NCBI GenBank assembly: GCA_002409285.1
Contig: DHUT01000049.1
Location: forward strand, 1-11,083
Direction: 5' to 3'
DNA length: 11,083 nt
DNA from: Firmicutes bacterium UBA5227
GTDB lineage: Bacteria; Bacillota; Clostridia; Tissierellales; Sedimentibacteraceae
The position numbers and the translations under genes were made by a program. The first letter of the stretch is position 1, and each line of letters begins with the position of its first letter. The notes below the pieces were generated by a model. That model searched no databases, had not been told where the DNA came from, and saw only the letters and a program-made list of their open reading frames with translations. Positions 5,281 through 11,083 of the stretch are shown one piece after another.

Positions 5281-5784
5281 ATGAAGTTGAAAATAATTTG
5301 CTTGATTTTTATTGTAGCAGTAGTGTGCGGTTGTTCAAAAAAGGCTGAACCATTTGTTATTCCTGTAAATTATACGGGTGAGGCCACAATGAAGGTCTAT
5401 ACAGAAAATAGTGAAAATTCTTATAGGATCAATATTGTTTGCAGGGATGGGAATTACAGCTTCAGGACGGATACGGGAGTTCAAGCATGGAATTTTGCAT
5501 ATTTGTCAGGGAACAGATGTGTCTTGAATAATGACAAATTTCCGGAGAGCAGCGTAGTCATAGATAATTTTAAAATGACTGATTCCCTTGTTTATGATTT
5601 TGATTTAACTAAATTTGAAGTTTCAGCGGATACAATACCTGAGGAGTTAGTTTACTTTGATGGTATTTATAAGCATGTTTTAGACTTTAGCAAAGAAAGC
5701 CTGCTTCCATCGACAATTTTTATTTATAAAAATGATAATTTAGTTAAGGCTATTACATATGAAAAAATGAATATTGAAGAATAA
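5281..5784 (+). CDS. Membrane lipoprotein, GerS/YdcC-like (LolA-type fold), probable sporulation role
   Basis: A 167-residue protein with a lipoprotein signal peptide: KLK, a hydrophobic core, and the lipobox V-C-G-C with Cys18 as the lipid-bearing residue. The rest is rich in beta-strand-like stretches ending IFIYKNDNLVKAITYEKM, as in LolA-type lipoproteins. Its position directly after acpS and before the EndoAI/EndoA genes is that of B. subtilis YdcC and of the GerS-type lipoprotein of C. difficile, which acts in spore cortex modification and germination. It is shorter than YdcC (about 350 residues) and nearer to GerS size. Sequence identity to either is not obvious by eye, so the family call leans on gene order and fold impression. 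It would sit on the outer face of the membrane. The ribosome site is weak (AGGA, 6 nt before ATG). Confidence 0.6.
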   Translation: MKLKIICLIFIVAVVCGCSKKAEPFVIPVNYTGEATMKVYTENSENSYRINIVCRDGNYSFRTDTGVQAWNFAYLSGNRCVLNNDKFPESSVVIDNFKMTDSLVYDFDLTKFEVSADTIPEELVYFDGIYKHVLDFSKESLLPSTIFIYKNDNLVKAITYEKMNIEE

Positions 5785-5811
5785 GAATTCACAGTAAATG
5801 CAGAAGTTTCC

Positions 5812-5847
5812 ATACAATTTGTATAATTATTGTGGTAAAATTACATA
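5812..5847 (+). promoter_or_regulatory. Promoter region of ndoAI-ndoA with a 6-1-6 dyad
   Basis: ATACAA-T-TTGTAT (5812-5824) is a perfect dyad. Its right half TTGTAT (5819-5824) can serve as a -35 box with TACATA (5842-5847) 17 bp later; TAAAAT (5836-5841) is another -10 candidate. Ribbon-helix-helix antitoxins often bind such dyads over their own promoter, so autoregulation is possible but unproven. Confidence 0.35.
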
Positions 5848-5892
5848 AGATATGTTCAGATGAACTTATTACGAGTAATCGAGGTGTGTGAT

Positions 5893-6168
5893 TTGGCTGA
5901 TAGCAAAAAAATATTAATTTCAATTCCTGAAAACTTGCTGAAGGAACTGGATAATGCAGTGAAAGAAGAAGGAACTAACAGAAGTGACTTTATACGTAAA
6001 TCGATAAGGTTTTATTTAATTGAAAAAAGGAAGCTTGAAATAAGAAATAAGATGAAGGCCGGATATTTGGAAATGAGCAATATCAATAAGAGCATTACGG
6101 AAGAATACTCAGAAGGGGACTATGAAGATTTTCTAAGCTACGAAACAAAATTATTAGGAAGTGAATAG
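5893..6168 (+). CDS. ndoAI: EndoAI/MazE-type ribbon-helix-helix antitoxin
   Basis: A 91-residue antitoxin starting at a TTG: ADSKKILISIPENLLKELD is the usual clostridial N terminus, and GAGGTG (5881-5886) lies 6 nt before it. An ATG at 5860 in frame would add 11 residues with no ribosome site. Residues 5-50 form the ribbon-helix-helix DNA-binding fold (strand KILISIP, then two helices ending NRSDFIRKSIRFYL). The C-terminal part contains MKAGYLEMSNIN, which matches the toxin-binding segment of B. subtilis EndoAI. It neutralises EndoA and probably represses its own promoter as a complex. Only one base separates its stop from the toxin's start, so translation is likely coupled. Confidence 0.9.
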   Translation: MADSKKILISIPENLLKELDNAVKEEGTNRSDFIRKSIRFYLIEKRKLEIRNKMKAGYLEMSNINKSITEEYSEGDYEDFLSYETKLLGSE

Positions 6169-6169
6169 T

Positions 6170-6520
6170 TTGATTGTAAAAAGGGGAGATGTGTACTACG
6201 CCGATTTAAGCCCCGTCATAGGGTCTGAACAGGGGGGCGTGAGGCCGGTTCTTGTAGTACAAAATGATATAGGGAACAGATACAGTCCTACGGTAATAGT
6301 GTCTGCAATTACATCTCAAATTAATAAGGCAAAGCTGCCTACGCATATTGAAATCAGTTCTGAAGACTTCAGCCTGCCAAAGGATTCGGTAGTTTTGCTT
6401 GAACAAATTCGAACTATAGATAAAAAGCGTTTAAAAGAAAAAATAGGCCGCTTTGATAAAAATTTGATGGGTGAGGTTGATGATTGTCTTAAAATAAGTT
6501 TAGGACTGATAGATTTTTAA
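6170..6520 (+). CDS. ndoA: EndoA/MazF mRNA interferase toxin
   Basis: A 116-residue protein, exactly the length of B. subtilis EndoA, from a TTG start preceded by AGGAAGTG (6156-6163) with 6-nt spacing. This gives the family N terminus MIVKRGDVYYADLSP. A GTG at 6161 in the same frame lies inside the ribosome site and adds three residues, so it was not chosen. The catalytic pair Arg25 (GGVRPVLV) and Thr48 (SAITSQ) is present, as are the LPTHIEI, LLEQIRTIDK and SLGLIDF segments. The enzyme cleaves single-stranded mRNA without ribosomes; B. subtilis EndoA cuts U^ACAU, and the close match suggests the same or a similar site here. It follows its antitoxin and is followed by a palindromic repeat that ends in a U-run. 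Confidence 0.95.
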   Translation: MIVKRGDVYYADLSPVIGSEQGGVRPVLVVQNDIGNRYSPTVIVSAITSQINKAKLPTHIEISSEDFSLPKDSVVLLEQIRTIDKKRLKEKIGRFDKNLMGEVDDCLKISLGLIDF

Positions 6521-6550
6521 CTTACATATATGAATATTAAGTAATGAAAT

Positions 6551-6683
6551 AAGAGGCTGTCGCATTAATTATCAGCAGTCTGTCATTTCTGAAGTCGTCA
6601 GACCGAAGAATCTCATAGTTTAAGAAGTGAGATCCTCCGCTGACACTTAGGGTGACATGAATATACATAATGCGGCAGCTCTT
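6551..6683. repeat. 133-bp palindromic repeat, MITE-like
   Basis: The outer arms AAGAGGCTGTCGCATTA (6551-6567) and TAATGCGGCAGCTCTT (6668-6683) are inverted repeats with one bulged G and one G-T pair. Inside is a second long imperfect hairpin: TGTCA (6581-6585) with TGACA (6653-6657), then three T-G wobble pairs, AAGT with ACTT, TCAG with CTGA, and ATCTCA with TGAGAT, closed by a 12-nt apical loop (TAGTTTAAGAAG). It encodes no protein. Ends of the GGCTGTCGCATTA type around a TGTCATTCTGA...GAATCTC core recall dispersed palindromic repeats in clostridial genomes, which points to a non-autonomous mobile element. That family link is from memory; no target duplication is clear. Confidence 0.7.
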
Positions 6684-6693
6684 TTATTTTTTT
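6668..6693 (+). terminator. Terminator of the toxin-antitoxin operon formed by the repeat
   Basis: The right outer arm of the palindromic repeat is followed by CTTTTATTTTTTT (6681-6693). With the left arm at 6551-6567, or the inner hairpin, this gives a stem plus U-run after ndoA. No other terminator is seen between ndoA and the MerR gene. Confidence 0.6.
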
Positions 6694-6704
6694 GAATTTT
6701 GAAG

Positions 6705-6733
6705 TTGTTATTTGAATTTCAATGTGTTAAAAT
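6705..6733 (+). promoter_or_regulatory. Promoter of the MerR-led operon with an operator-like dyad
   Basis: TTGTTA (6705-6710) and TAAAAT (6728-6733) are 17 bp apart. The spacer contains the perfect dyad TTGAA-T-TTCAA (6712-6722). MerR-family proteins bind dyads between -35 and -10, but usually in 19-20 bp spacers, so autorepression rather than classical activation would be expected if it is an operator. Confidence 0.5.
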
Positions 6734-6767
6734 GTTTTAGAAATTATGGATGTTGAAGGTATGATAA

Positions 6768-7589
6768 ATGAAAAATTATTACAAGATAAATGAAATTTCA
6801 ACCTTGTACAATATTGGTAAGGATTCCTTGAGATATTACGAAGAGATTGGAATATTAAAACCCGAAAGGGATACTAACGGCTACAGGTTGTACAGTATTC
6901 AGGATATATGGAAGTTGAATATTATTAAAGACCTGAGAAATTTAAATATGCCAATGGAAGTGATTAAGGATTACCTTGAAAACAAAACATTGGAAAATAC
7001 ATTAGATATATTAAACGAAGAAATAACGATTATAAATAAAAAGATGGAGCAGCTTAAAACACAAAAAAACACTATTTCATCTCGTATTAAATCGTTGAAG
7101 GAAGATGCAGCTGAAAAAAATATTGAGGTTATACAGGAAGTTGATATAGAGGAAAGAAAGGTAATAGTTTTGAATGATTCATTCAGCAGGGATGAAGAAG
7201 CGGACTTTTTAATTAAAAAACTCCATAAAAAGCATGAGGATAAACTGTACCTGTTAGGCAACAATGATGTGGGGGTAACCATGGACTTAACTAAGGTTGA
7301 GCAAAATATATTTAATTCTTATAAGTCTGTATTTTTTATTCTTGACAAAGATGATAAAAGCTACGACAAAATAATTCCCAAAGGCAGGTATTTGACGCTG
7401 TCATATAGAGGACCCTATGAAAAAACAAAGAAGTTTATTCCATTGATGATGGAATATGCGGAAAAAAACAATTACAAAGTAATATCTGACCCTGTTGAGC
7501 TTTATAAAATAGATGTTCACGAAACAAGTATTGTAGAAGAATATTTAACAGAACTTCAGCTTCAGGTTGAGGAAAAACAGAAAGGATAA
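6768..7589 (+). CDS. MerR-family regulator with C-terminal GyrI-like effector-binding domain
   Basis: A 273-residue regulator of BmrR architecture. Residues 3-72 form the winged helix of the MerR family (YYKINEISTLYNIGKDSLRYY, EEIGILKPERDTNGYRLYS). Residues about 76-113 form a dimerising coiled coil rich in Glu, Lys and Ile. Residues about 120-265 form a GyrI-like small-molecule domain, marked by LTLSYRGPYEK near 209-219, the helix MMEYAEKNNYKVI, and the acidic DPVELYKIDV strand. BmrR relatives sense hydrophobic cations and switch on efflux pumps, but no transporter is next to this gene. It ends 2 nt before the radical SAM gene, whose ribosome site overlaps its stop, so it is the first gene of that operon. 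ATG start after GAAGGT with 7-nt spacing. The inducer is unknown. Confidence 0.88.
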   Translation: MKNYYKINEISTLYNIGKDSLRYYEEIGILKPERDTNGYRLYSIQDIWKLNIIKDLRNLNMPMEVIKDYLENKTLENTLDILNEEITIINKKMEQLKTQKNTISSRIKSLKEDAAEKNIEVIQEVDIEERKVIVLNDSFSRDEEADFLIKKLHKKHEDKLYLLGNNDVGVTMDLTKVEQNIFNSYKSVFFILDKDDKSYDKIIPKGRYLTLSYRGPYEKTKKFIPLMMEYAEKNNYKVISDPVELYKIDVHETSIVEEYLTELQLQVEEKQKG

Positions 7590-7591
7590 CA

Positions 7592-9454
7592 ATGATAGAT
7601 ATAAAGAAATTGGACAGAGAGCTTTTAAAGGTTGAAAAACCCGCAAGGTATGTGGGAAGTGAGCTTAATTCCGTGGTTAAAAACAAGGATACAGTAACAA
7701 TCAGATTTGCCTTTGCATTTCCGGATGTTTACGAAGTAGGTATGTCACACACAGGACTTCATATTTTATACCACCTGTTGAACAGCCGGTCAAATATATG
7801 GTGCGAAAGAGTATTTGCCCCGTGGACTGACATGGAAGAAATTATGCGAAAAAATAACATACCCTTGTACGGTCTTGAAAGTAAGGATGAATTGACGGAA
7901 TTTGATTTTGTCGGTTTCACTCTTCAATATGAGATGAGTTATTCCAATGTTCTGAATATGCTTGATCTGGGAAATATACCAATTCTGTCAAAGGACAGGA
8001 CAAATGATATGCCTCTTGTAATTGCCGGGGGACCTTGTGCCTATAATCCTGAACCCTTGTACGAAGTTATAGATTTGTTTACCATAGGTGAATCAGAGGA
8101 ACTTCTTCCTGAGCTTATGAGCTTGTATGAGGAAGAAAAAAACAACGGATTTGACAGGCTGACATTTTTAGAAAAGGCAGCACAGCTTGATGGTATTTAT
8201 GTACCCCAGTTTTATGAGGAAATATATAATGATGACGGTACTATAAAGGAAAGAAAAATATTAAACAAAAATGCCGGCGAAGTTATAACAAAAAGAATAA
8301 TAAAGGATTTAGACAAGAGCTATTATCCTGACAAAAGTATTCTGCCTTATATAGACGTTGTACATGACAGGGTTGTTCTGGAAATATTCAGAGGCTGTAC
8401 CAGGGGATGCCGCTTTTGTCAGGCAGGCATGGTTTACAGACCTGTAAGGGAGAAAAGCCCTGACACACTTGTAGAACAGGCAGACAGCATGCTGTGTTCC
8501 ACCGGCCATGATGAAATTTCACTTACTTCATTAAGTTCTGGTGATTATTCATGTCTTCCGGATTTGACTCTAAAGCTTTTAGATAAATATGAAAATCAAA
8601 ATGTGAGTATATCACTTCCATCTCTGAGGCTTGATTCGATGACTTTTGATATTATTGAAAGGCTGCAGGAAGTGAGAAAATCAGGTCTTACATTTGCACC
8701 TGAAGCAGGAACTCAGAGAATGAGAGATGTTATTAATAAAAACCTTACTGAAGAACAAATACTGGGACCTGTGGAAACAGCATTTAATCTGGGCTGGTCG
8801 ACTGTCAAGCTGTATTTCATGATTGGACTTCCGGGAGAAACAATGGAAGATGTACTGGGAATCAAGGAGCTTGCGTACAAGGTTAAGGATAAATTTTTTA
8901 ACAGACCAAGGGAAGAAATCAAAGGAAATTTGAAGATTAATGCCAGTGCTTCATGCTTTGTTCCAAAGCCCTTTACTCCGTTTCAGTGGGTTGCTCAGGA
9001 TACTATGGACGAATTTTATGACAAGGCTAAAACTCTTCAAAGAGAGATCAAGGATAAAAAAATATCTTTCAGCTATCACGAACCAAGACTGAGTTATCTG
9101 GAAGCTGTATTTGCCAGAGGAGACAGAAGACTTTCCAAGGCTCTCATACGGGCATGGGAAAAAGGCTGCCGCTTTGACGGATGGTACGATATGTTTGACT
9201 TTAATAAATGGATGGAAGCATTTAATGAAGTAAATATAGACTCTGATTTTTTTGCAAGAAGAGAAAGAGAAGTTACCGAAATACTTCCCTGGGATTTTAT
9301 TGACGTGGGAGTGAGCAAAGAATACCTGAAGAGCGAATATAACAAATCTATGGAAGCTATGACAACGCCTGACTGCAGGCTTGGCTGCACCAACTGTGGC
9401 GTCAACTATAAGTTAATAGGAGGTGTCTGCCCTCATGTGCAAAATAATATGTAA
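7592..9454 (+). CDS. B12-binding-like radical SAM family protein (TIGR03960 type)
   Basis: A 620-residue protein of the family that occurs next to, or fused with, a DUF2344 partner. The N-terminal ~240 residues carry the B12-binding-like region with PDVYEVGMSHTG (44-55), FVGFTLQYEMSYSN and VIAGGPCAYNPEP. The radical SAM core follows with the 4Fe-4S ligands Cys269, Cys273 and Cys276 in RGCTRGCRFCQAGM, then SLPSLRLDS, FAPEAGTQRMRDVI and YFMIGLPGET. The C terminus has a second CX3CX2C group (Cys595, 599, 602) plus Cys613. No DXHXXG cobalamin motif is obvious, so B12 binding is doubtful. The reaction is unknown; co-occurrence with RNase G and ribosomal protein genes suggests work on RNA or ribosomes (inference). 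AAAGGA (7581-7586) precedes the ATG by 5 nt. Confidence 0.9.
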   Translation: MIDIKKLDRELLKVEKPARYVGSELNSVVKNKDTVTIRFAFAFPDVYEVGMSHTGLHILYHLLNSRSNIWCERVFAPWTDMEEIMRKNNIPLYGLESKDELTEFDFVGFTLQYEMSYSNVLNMLDLGNIPILSKDRTNDMPLVIAGGPCAYNPEPLYEVIDLFTIGESEELLPELMSLYEEEKNNGFDRLTFLEKAAQLDGIYVPQFYEEIYNDDGTIKERKILNKNAGEVITKRIIKDLDKSYYPDKSILPYIDVVHDRVVLEIFRGCTRGCRFCQAGMVYRPVREKSPDTLVEQADSMLCSTGHDEISLTSLSSGDYSCLPDLTLKLLDKYENQNVSISLPSLRLDSMTFDIIERLQEVRKSGLTFAPEAGTQRMRDVINKNLTEEQILGPVETAFNLGWSTVKLYFMIGLPGETMEDVLGIKELAYKVKDKFFNRPREEIKGNLKINASASCFVPKPFTPFQWVAQDTMDEFYDKAKTLQREIKDKKISFSYHEPRLSYLEAVFARGDRRLSKALIRAWEKGCRFDGWYDMFDFNKWMEAFNEVNIDSDFFARREREVTEILPWDFIDVGVSKEYLKSEYNKSMEAMTTPDCRLGCTNCGVNYKLIGGVCPHVQNNM

Positions 9455-10115
9455 ATACAAAAAGACAGGAAACCTGAAGTATATATCTCACCTGGATGTT
9501 TTGAGATTTATTCAAAGAGCTGTCAAAAGAGCAGGTATTAATGCCAAGTATTCCGAGGGCTTTAATCCTCACATGAAGACATCTTTTGGATTTCCTCTGT
9601 CTTTGGGCACTGAAAGCGTAGGAGAATATTTTGAAATTGAATTAAATGAAAGTATACTTCCTCAGGAGTTCACTGAAAGAATGAATGGAGTACTGCCAAA
9701 TGAAATGCAAATAATTAAATCAGAATATACTGATGAATCACAATCTCTTATGGCGAGATGCGTCTATGCACAATATATTATTGGGATAGAATCTGAAAAA
9801 CTTACTATGGATAAATTGAATGATTTGTTGAAAGAGATGATGGAATCAGGGGTTATTTACACCAGACAGAAAAAGAATAAAAAAAATAAGTATGTAACAA
9901 GGGAAATAAATACAAAGGATTATATCAGTTATTTAAAGGCAGATAAAAACAGTGACATAAAAGCAACAATTCAGGCAGTATTTATGACAACAGAATCAGG
10001 CAGTATGAAGGTTGATGAATTTATAAGACTCATATCAGAAAGAGCATTCGACATTGACTACTATACAATTATGAAAATTGATTCATTGGATAAGGACATG
10101 AAGACAATATTGTAA
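9435..10115 (+). CDS. Radical SAM-associated DUF2344 protein (TIGR03936 type)
   Basis: A 226-residue cytosolic protein. The N-terminal half holds the family text: KYKKTGNLKYISHLDVLRF, IQRAVKRAGINAKYSEGFNPH, and FGFPLSLGTESVGEYFEIEL. The remainder is less conserved and charged. Members are encoded beside, or fused to, the radical SAM protein upstream, so they probably act as one complex or on one substrate; the function is unknown. The start is the ATG at 9435, 9 nt after AGGAGGTG (9418-9425); a GTG at 9423 in frame lies inside that ribosome site. The gene overlaps the end of its partner by 20 bases, which implies coupled translation. An operon with the downstream RNase G gene (45-nt gap) is likely. 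Confidence 0.9.
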   Translation: MCKIICKYKKTGNLKYISHLDVLRFIQRAVKRAGINAKYSEGFNPHMKTSFGFPLSLGTESVGEYFEIELNESILPQEFTERMNGVLPNEMQIIKSEYTDESQSLMARCVYAQYIIGIESEKLTMDKLNDLLKEMMESGVIYTRQKKNKKNKYVTREINTKDYISYLKADKNSDIKATIQAVFMTTESGSMKVDEFIRLISERAFDIDYYTIMKIDSLDKDMKTIL

Positions 10116-10160
10116 CAAGAACCGACAATGTTCAGCTATAGTTTGAAAAGGGGTGTTTTT

Positions 10161-11083
10161 ATGAAGCAGGTTTTAATAGGCAATTCTATTTTTTTTGACC
10201 AGGCAGTTATAATGGAGAATGGCAGACTCATGGAGTACTTACATGAGGAAAAAGATATTGGAAGCATGCTGGGCAACATATACAAAGGAAAGGTAATTAA
10301 TATCCTTCCCGGAATGGACGCAGCTTTCGTTGACATAGGCTTAGAAAAAAATGCATACCTGTTTTTAGACGATTTACTCTCGGATAAATTTCTGAAAGAA
10401 AAAAATATTGATAAAAGTAATGTTAAAAATATCGGAACGGTCTTAAAAAAGGGAGATGAAATTCTTGTTCAGGTTATAAGAGAACCTATGGGTGAAAAAG
10501 GCATTGCATTGACAACGGATATTTCGCTTTCAGGCAAATATATTGCTTTTATACCCCAGAGTATTGAGGTGAAAATTTCCAAAAAAATCAAAAACTCTGA
10601 TGAACGAATAAGGCTTGTGAAAATAGGCAATGAAATCATGAAAAATGAAAACGGAGTGATTATGCGCACATTTTCCAGGGGTTGCTCAAAAGAAGAAATT
10701 GAAGCGGAATATAATATGTTTTCCTCGGTCTTTATGCAGATAGAAAAGGAATACAACTATTCATACGCTCCTAAGCTTTTGTACAAATGTAACCCAATGA
10801 CTGAAAAGCTAATTTTGGACTATATTGATTCTACAGTTGAAGAAATATATGTCGAAGACAAAGAAACAAAGAATAAGATAGAAGACCTGATTGCACATTA
10901 TAATTCAAATGAGATTAGAAATATTAATATTATTGAATCAAACAATGCCTTTGAAATGTTCAATGTGGAACGTCAGCTTGAAATGCTGTTTGAAAGAAAG
11001 GTAGAGCTTGATAACGGGGGTTCGATATTTATTGATGTTACCGAGGCTTTAACAGTAATTGATGTTAACAGCGGAAAATATGT
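10161..11083 (+). CDS. rng: Ribonuclease G/E family protein, 3' end beyond the window
   Basis: The first 307 codons of a gene with no stop in the window. The protein begins MKQVLIGNSIFFDQAVIMENG. An S1-type RNA-binding domain follows from about residue 38, with SMLGNIYKGKVINILPGMDAAFVDIGLEKNAYL as its core. Then come the family segments GEKGIALTTDISLSGKY, ERIRLVKIG, the VIMRTFSRGCSKEEIE RNase-H-like stretch, and the start of the DNase I-like catalytic domain, FIDVTEALTVIDVNSGKY, whose second Asp (IDVNS) matches a Mg2+-binding residue of E. coli RNase E. It would cut single-stranded RNA in mRNA turnover and rRNA 5' maturation. ATG lies 5 nt after AAGGGGTG. The rest of the catalytic domain and the Zn-link cysteines are off the edge. 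Confidence 0.93.
   Translation, partial: MKQVLIGNSIFFDQAVIMENGRLMEYLHEEKDIGSMLGNIYKGKVINILPGMDAAFVDIGLEKNAYLFLDDLLSDKFLKEKNIDKSNVKNIGTVLKKGDEILVQVIREPMGEKGIALTTDISLSGKYIAFIPQSIEVKISKKIKNSDERIRLVKIGNEIMKNENGVIMRTFSRGCSKEEIEAEYNMFSSVFMQIEKEYNYSYAPKLLYKCNPMTEKLILDYIDSTVEEIYVEDKETKNKIEDLIAHYNSNEIRNINIIESNNAFEMFNVERQLEMLFERKVELDNGGSIFIDVTEALTVIDVNSGKY

Noticed and set aside
5842..6668. UACAU sites in and around the toxin mRNA (5842, 6310, 6523, 6664) as self-cleavage control
   Set aside because: Four sites in about 830 nt is not far above chance in AT-rich DNA, and the cutting specificity of this toxin is only inferred.
6971..7282. Long antisense frames under the MerR, radical SAM and RNase G genes
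   Set aside because: They are low-complexity Ser/Leu/Ile-rich shadows without ribosome sites opposite well-recognised genes.
9423..9434. GTG start for the DUF2344 protein
   Set aside because: The codon is part of the AGGAGGTG ribosome site that serves ATG 9435.

Overview
The window is about 11 kb of AT-rich chromosomal DNA from a low-GC Gram-positive, endospore-forming anaerobe of the class Clostridia. The evidence is strong AGGAGG-type ribosome sites, frequent TTG starts, U-tailed terminators, an EndoA/EndoAI pair, a sporulation-type lipoprotein beside acpS, and the pair of radical-SAM family genes that precedes RNase G in many clostridia. A relative of the cellulolytic clostridia (Ruminiclostridium/Acetivibrio type) is a guess, not shown. 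No phage, plasmid, CRISPR or tRNA/rRNA gene is visible; this looks like core genome with small insertions.

Layout. (1) 1-780: a single-gene unit for queuosine-precursor uptake, queT, with a promoter, a class-I preQ1 riboswitch and a hairpin that hides the ribosome site; a perfect-stem terminator closes it. (2) 800-1734: an MntP-type membrane exporter and a 72-residue membrane protein. (3) 1733-2389: a TetR-family regulator with its own promoter, convergent with upp. (4) 2384-3105, minus strand: upp (uracil salvage). (5) 3106-3373: a gap with an extended -10 promoter, a G-rich hairpin, a short coding-like remnant and a bidirectional terminator; this is the least explained stretch. (6) 3374-4736, minus: folC. 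(7) 4745-6520, plus: acpS, a GerS/YdcC-like lipoprotein, the antitoxin ndoAI (mazE) and toxin ndoA (mazF). The alanine racemase gene usually found inside this cluster is missing. (8) 6551-6693: a 133-bp palindromic repeat of mobile-element type that also ends in a U-run. (9) 6705-11083: a MerR/GyrI-like regulator tightly joined to a B12-binding-like radical SAM protein, its partner DUF2344 protein, and RNase G, which runs off the right edge.

How the genes work together. Most units are housekeeping: queuosine precursor uptake, metal export, uracil salvage, folate polyglutamylation, carrier-protein activation, RNA decay. The unusual points are local: an RNA switch whose ligand-binding pseudoknot overlaps an alternative hairpin, the loss of alr from a conserved cluster, TTG starts for both toxin and antitoxin, a palindromic repeat acting as the boundary between two operons, a drug-sensor-type MerR protein leading an RNA-related operon, and an orphan transcription unit between upp and folC. 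I did not find a clearly new multi-gene system; the best candidates for something undescribed are the orphan unit and the MerR-led operon.
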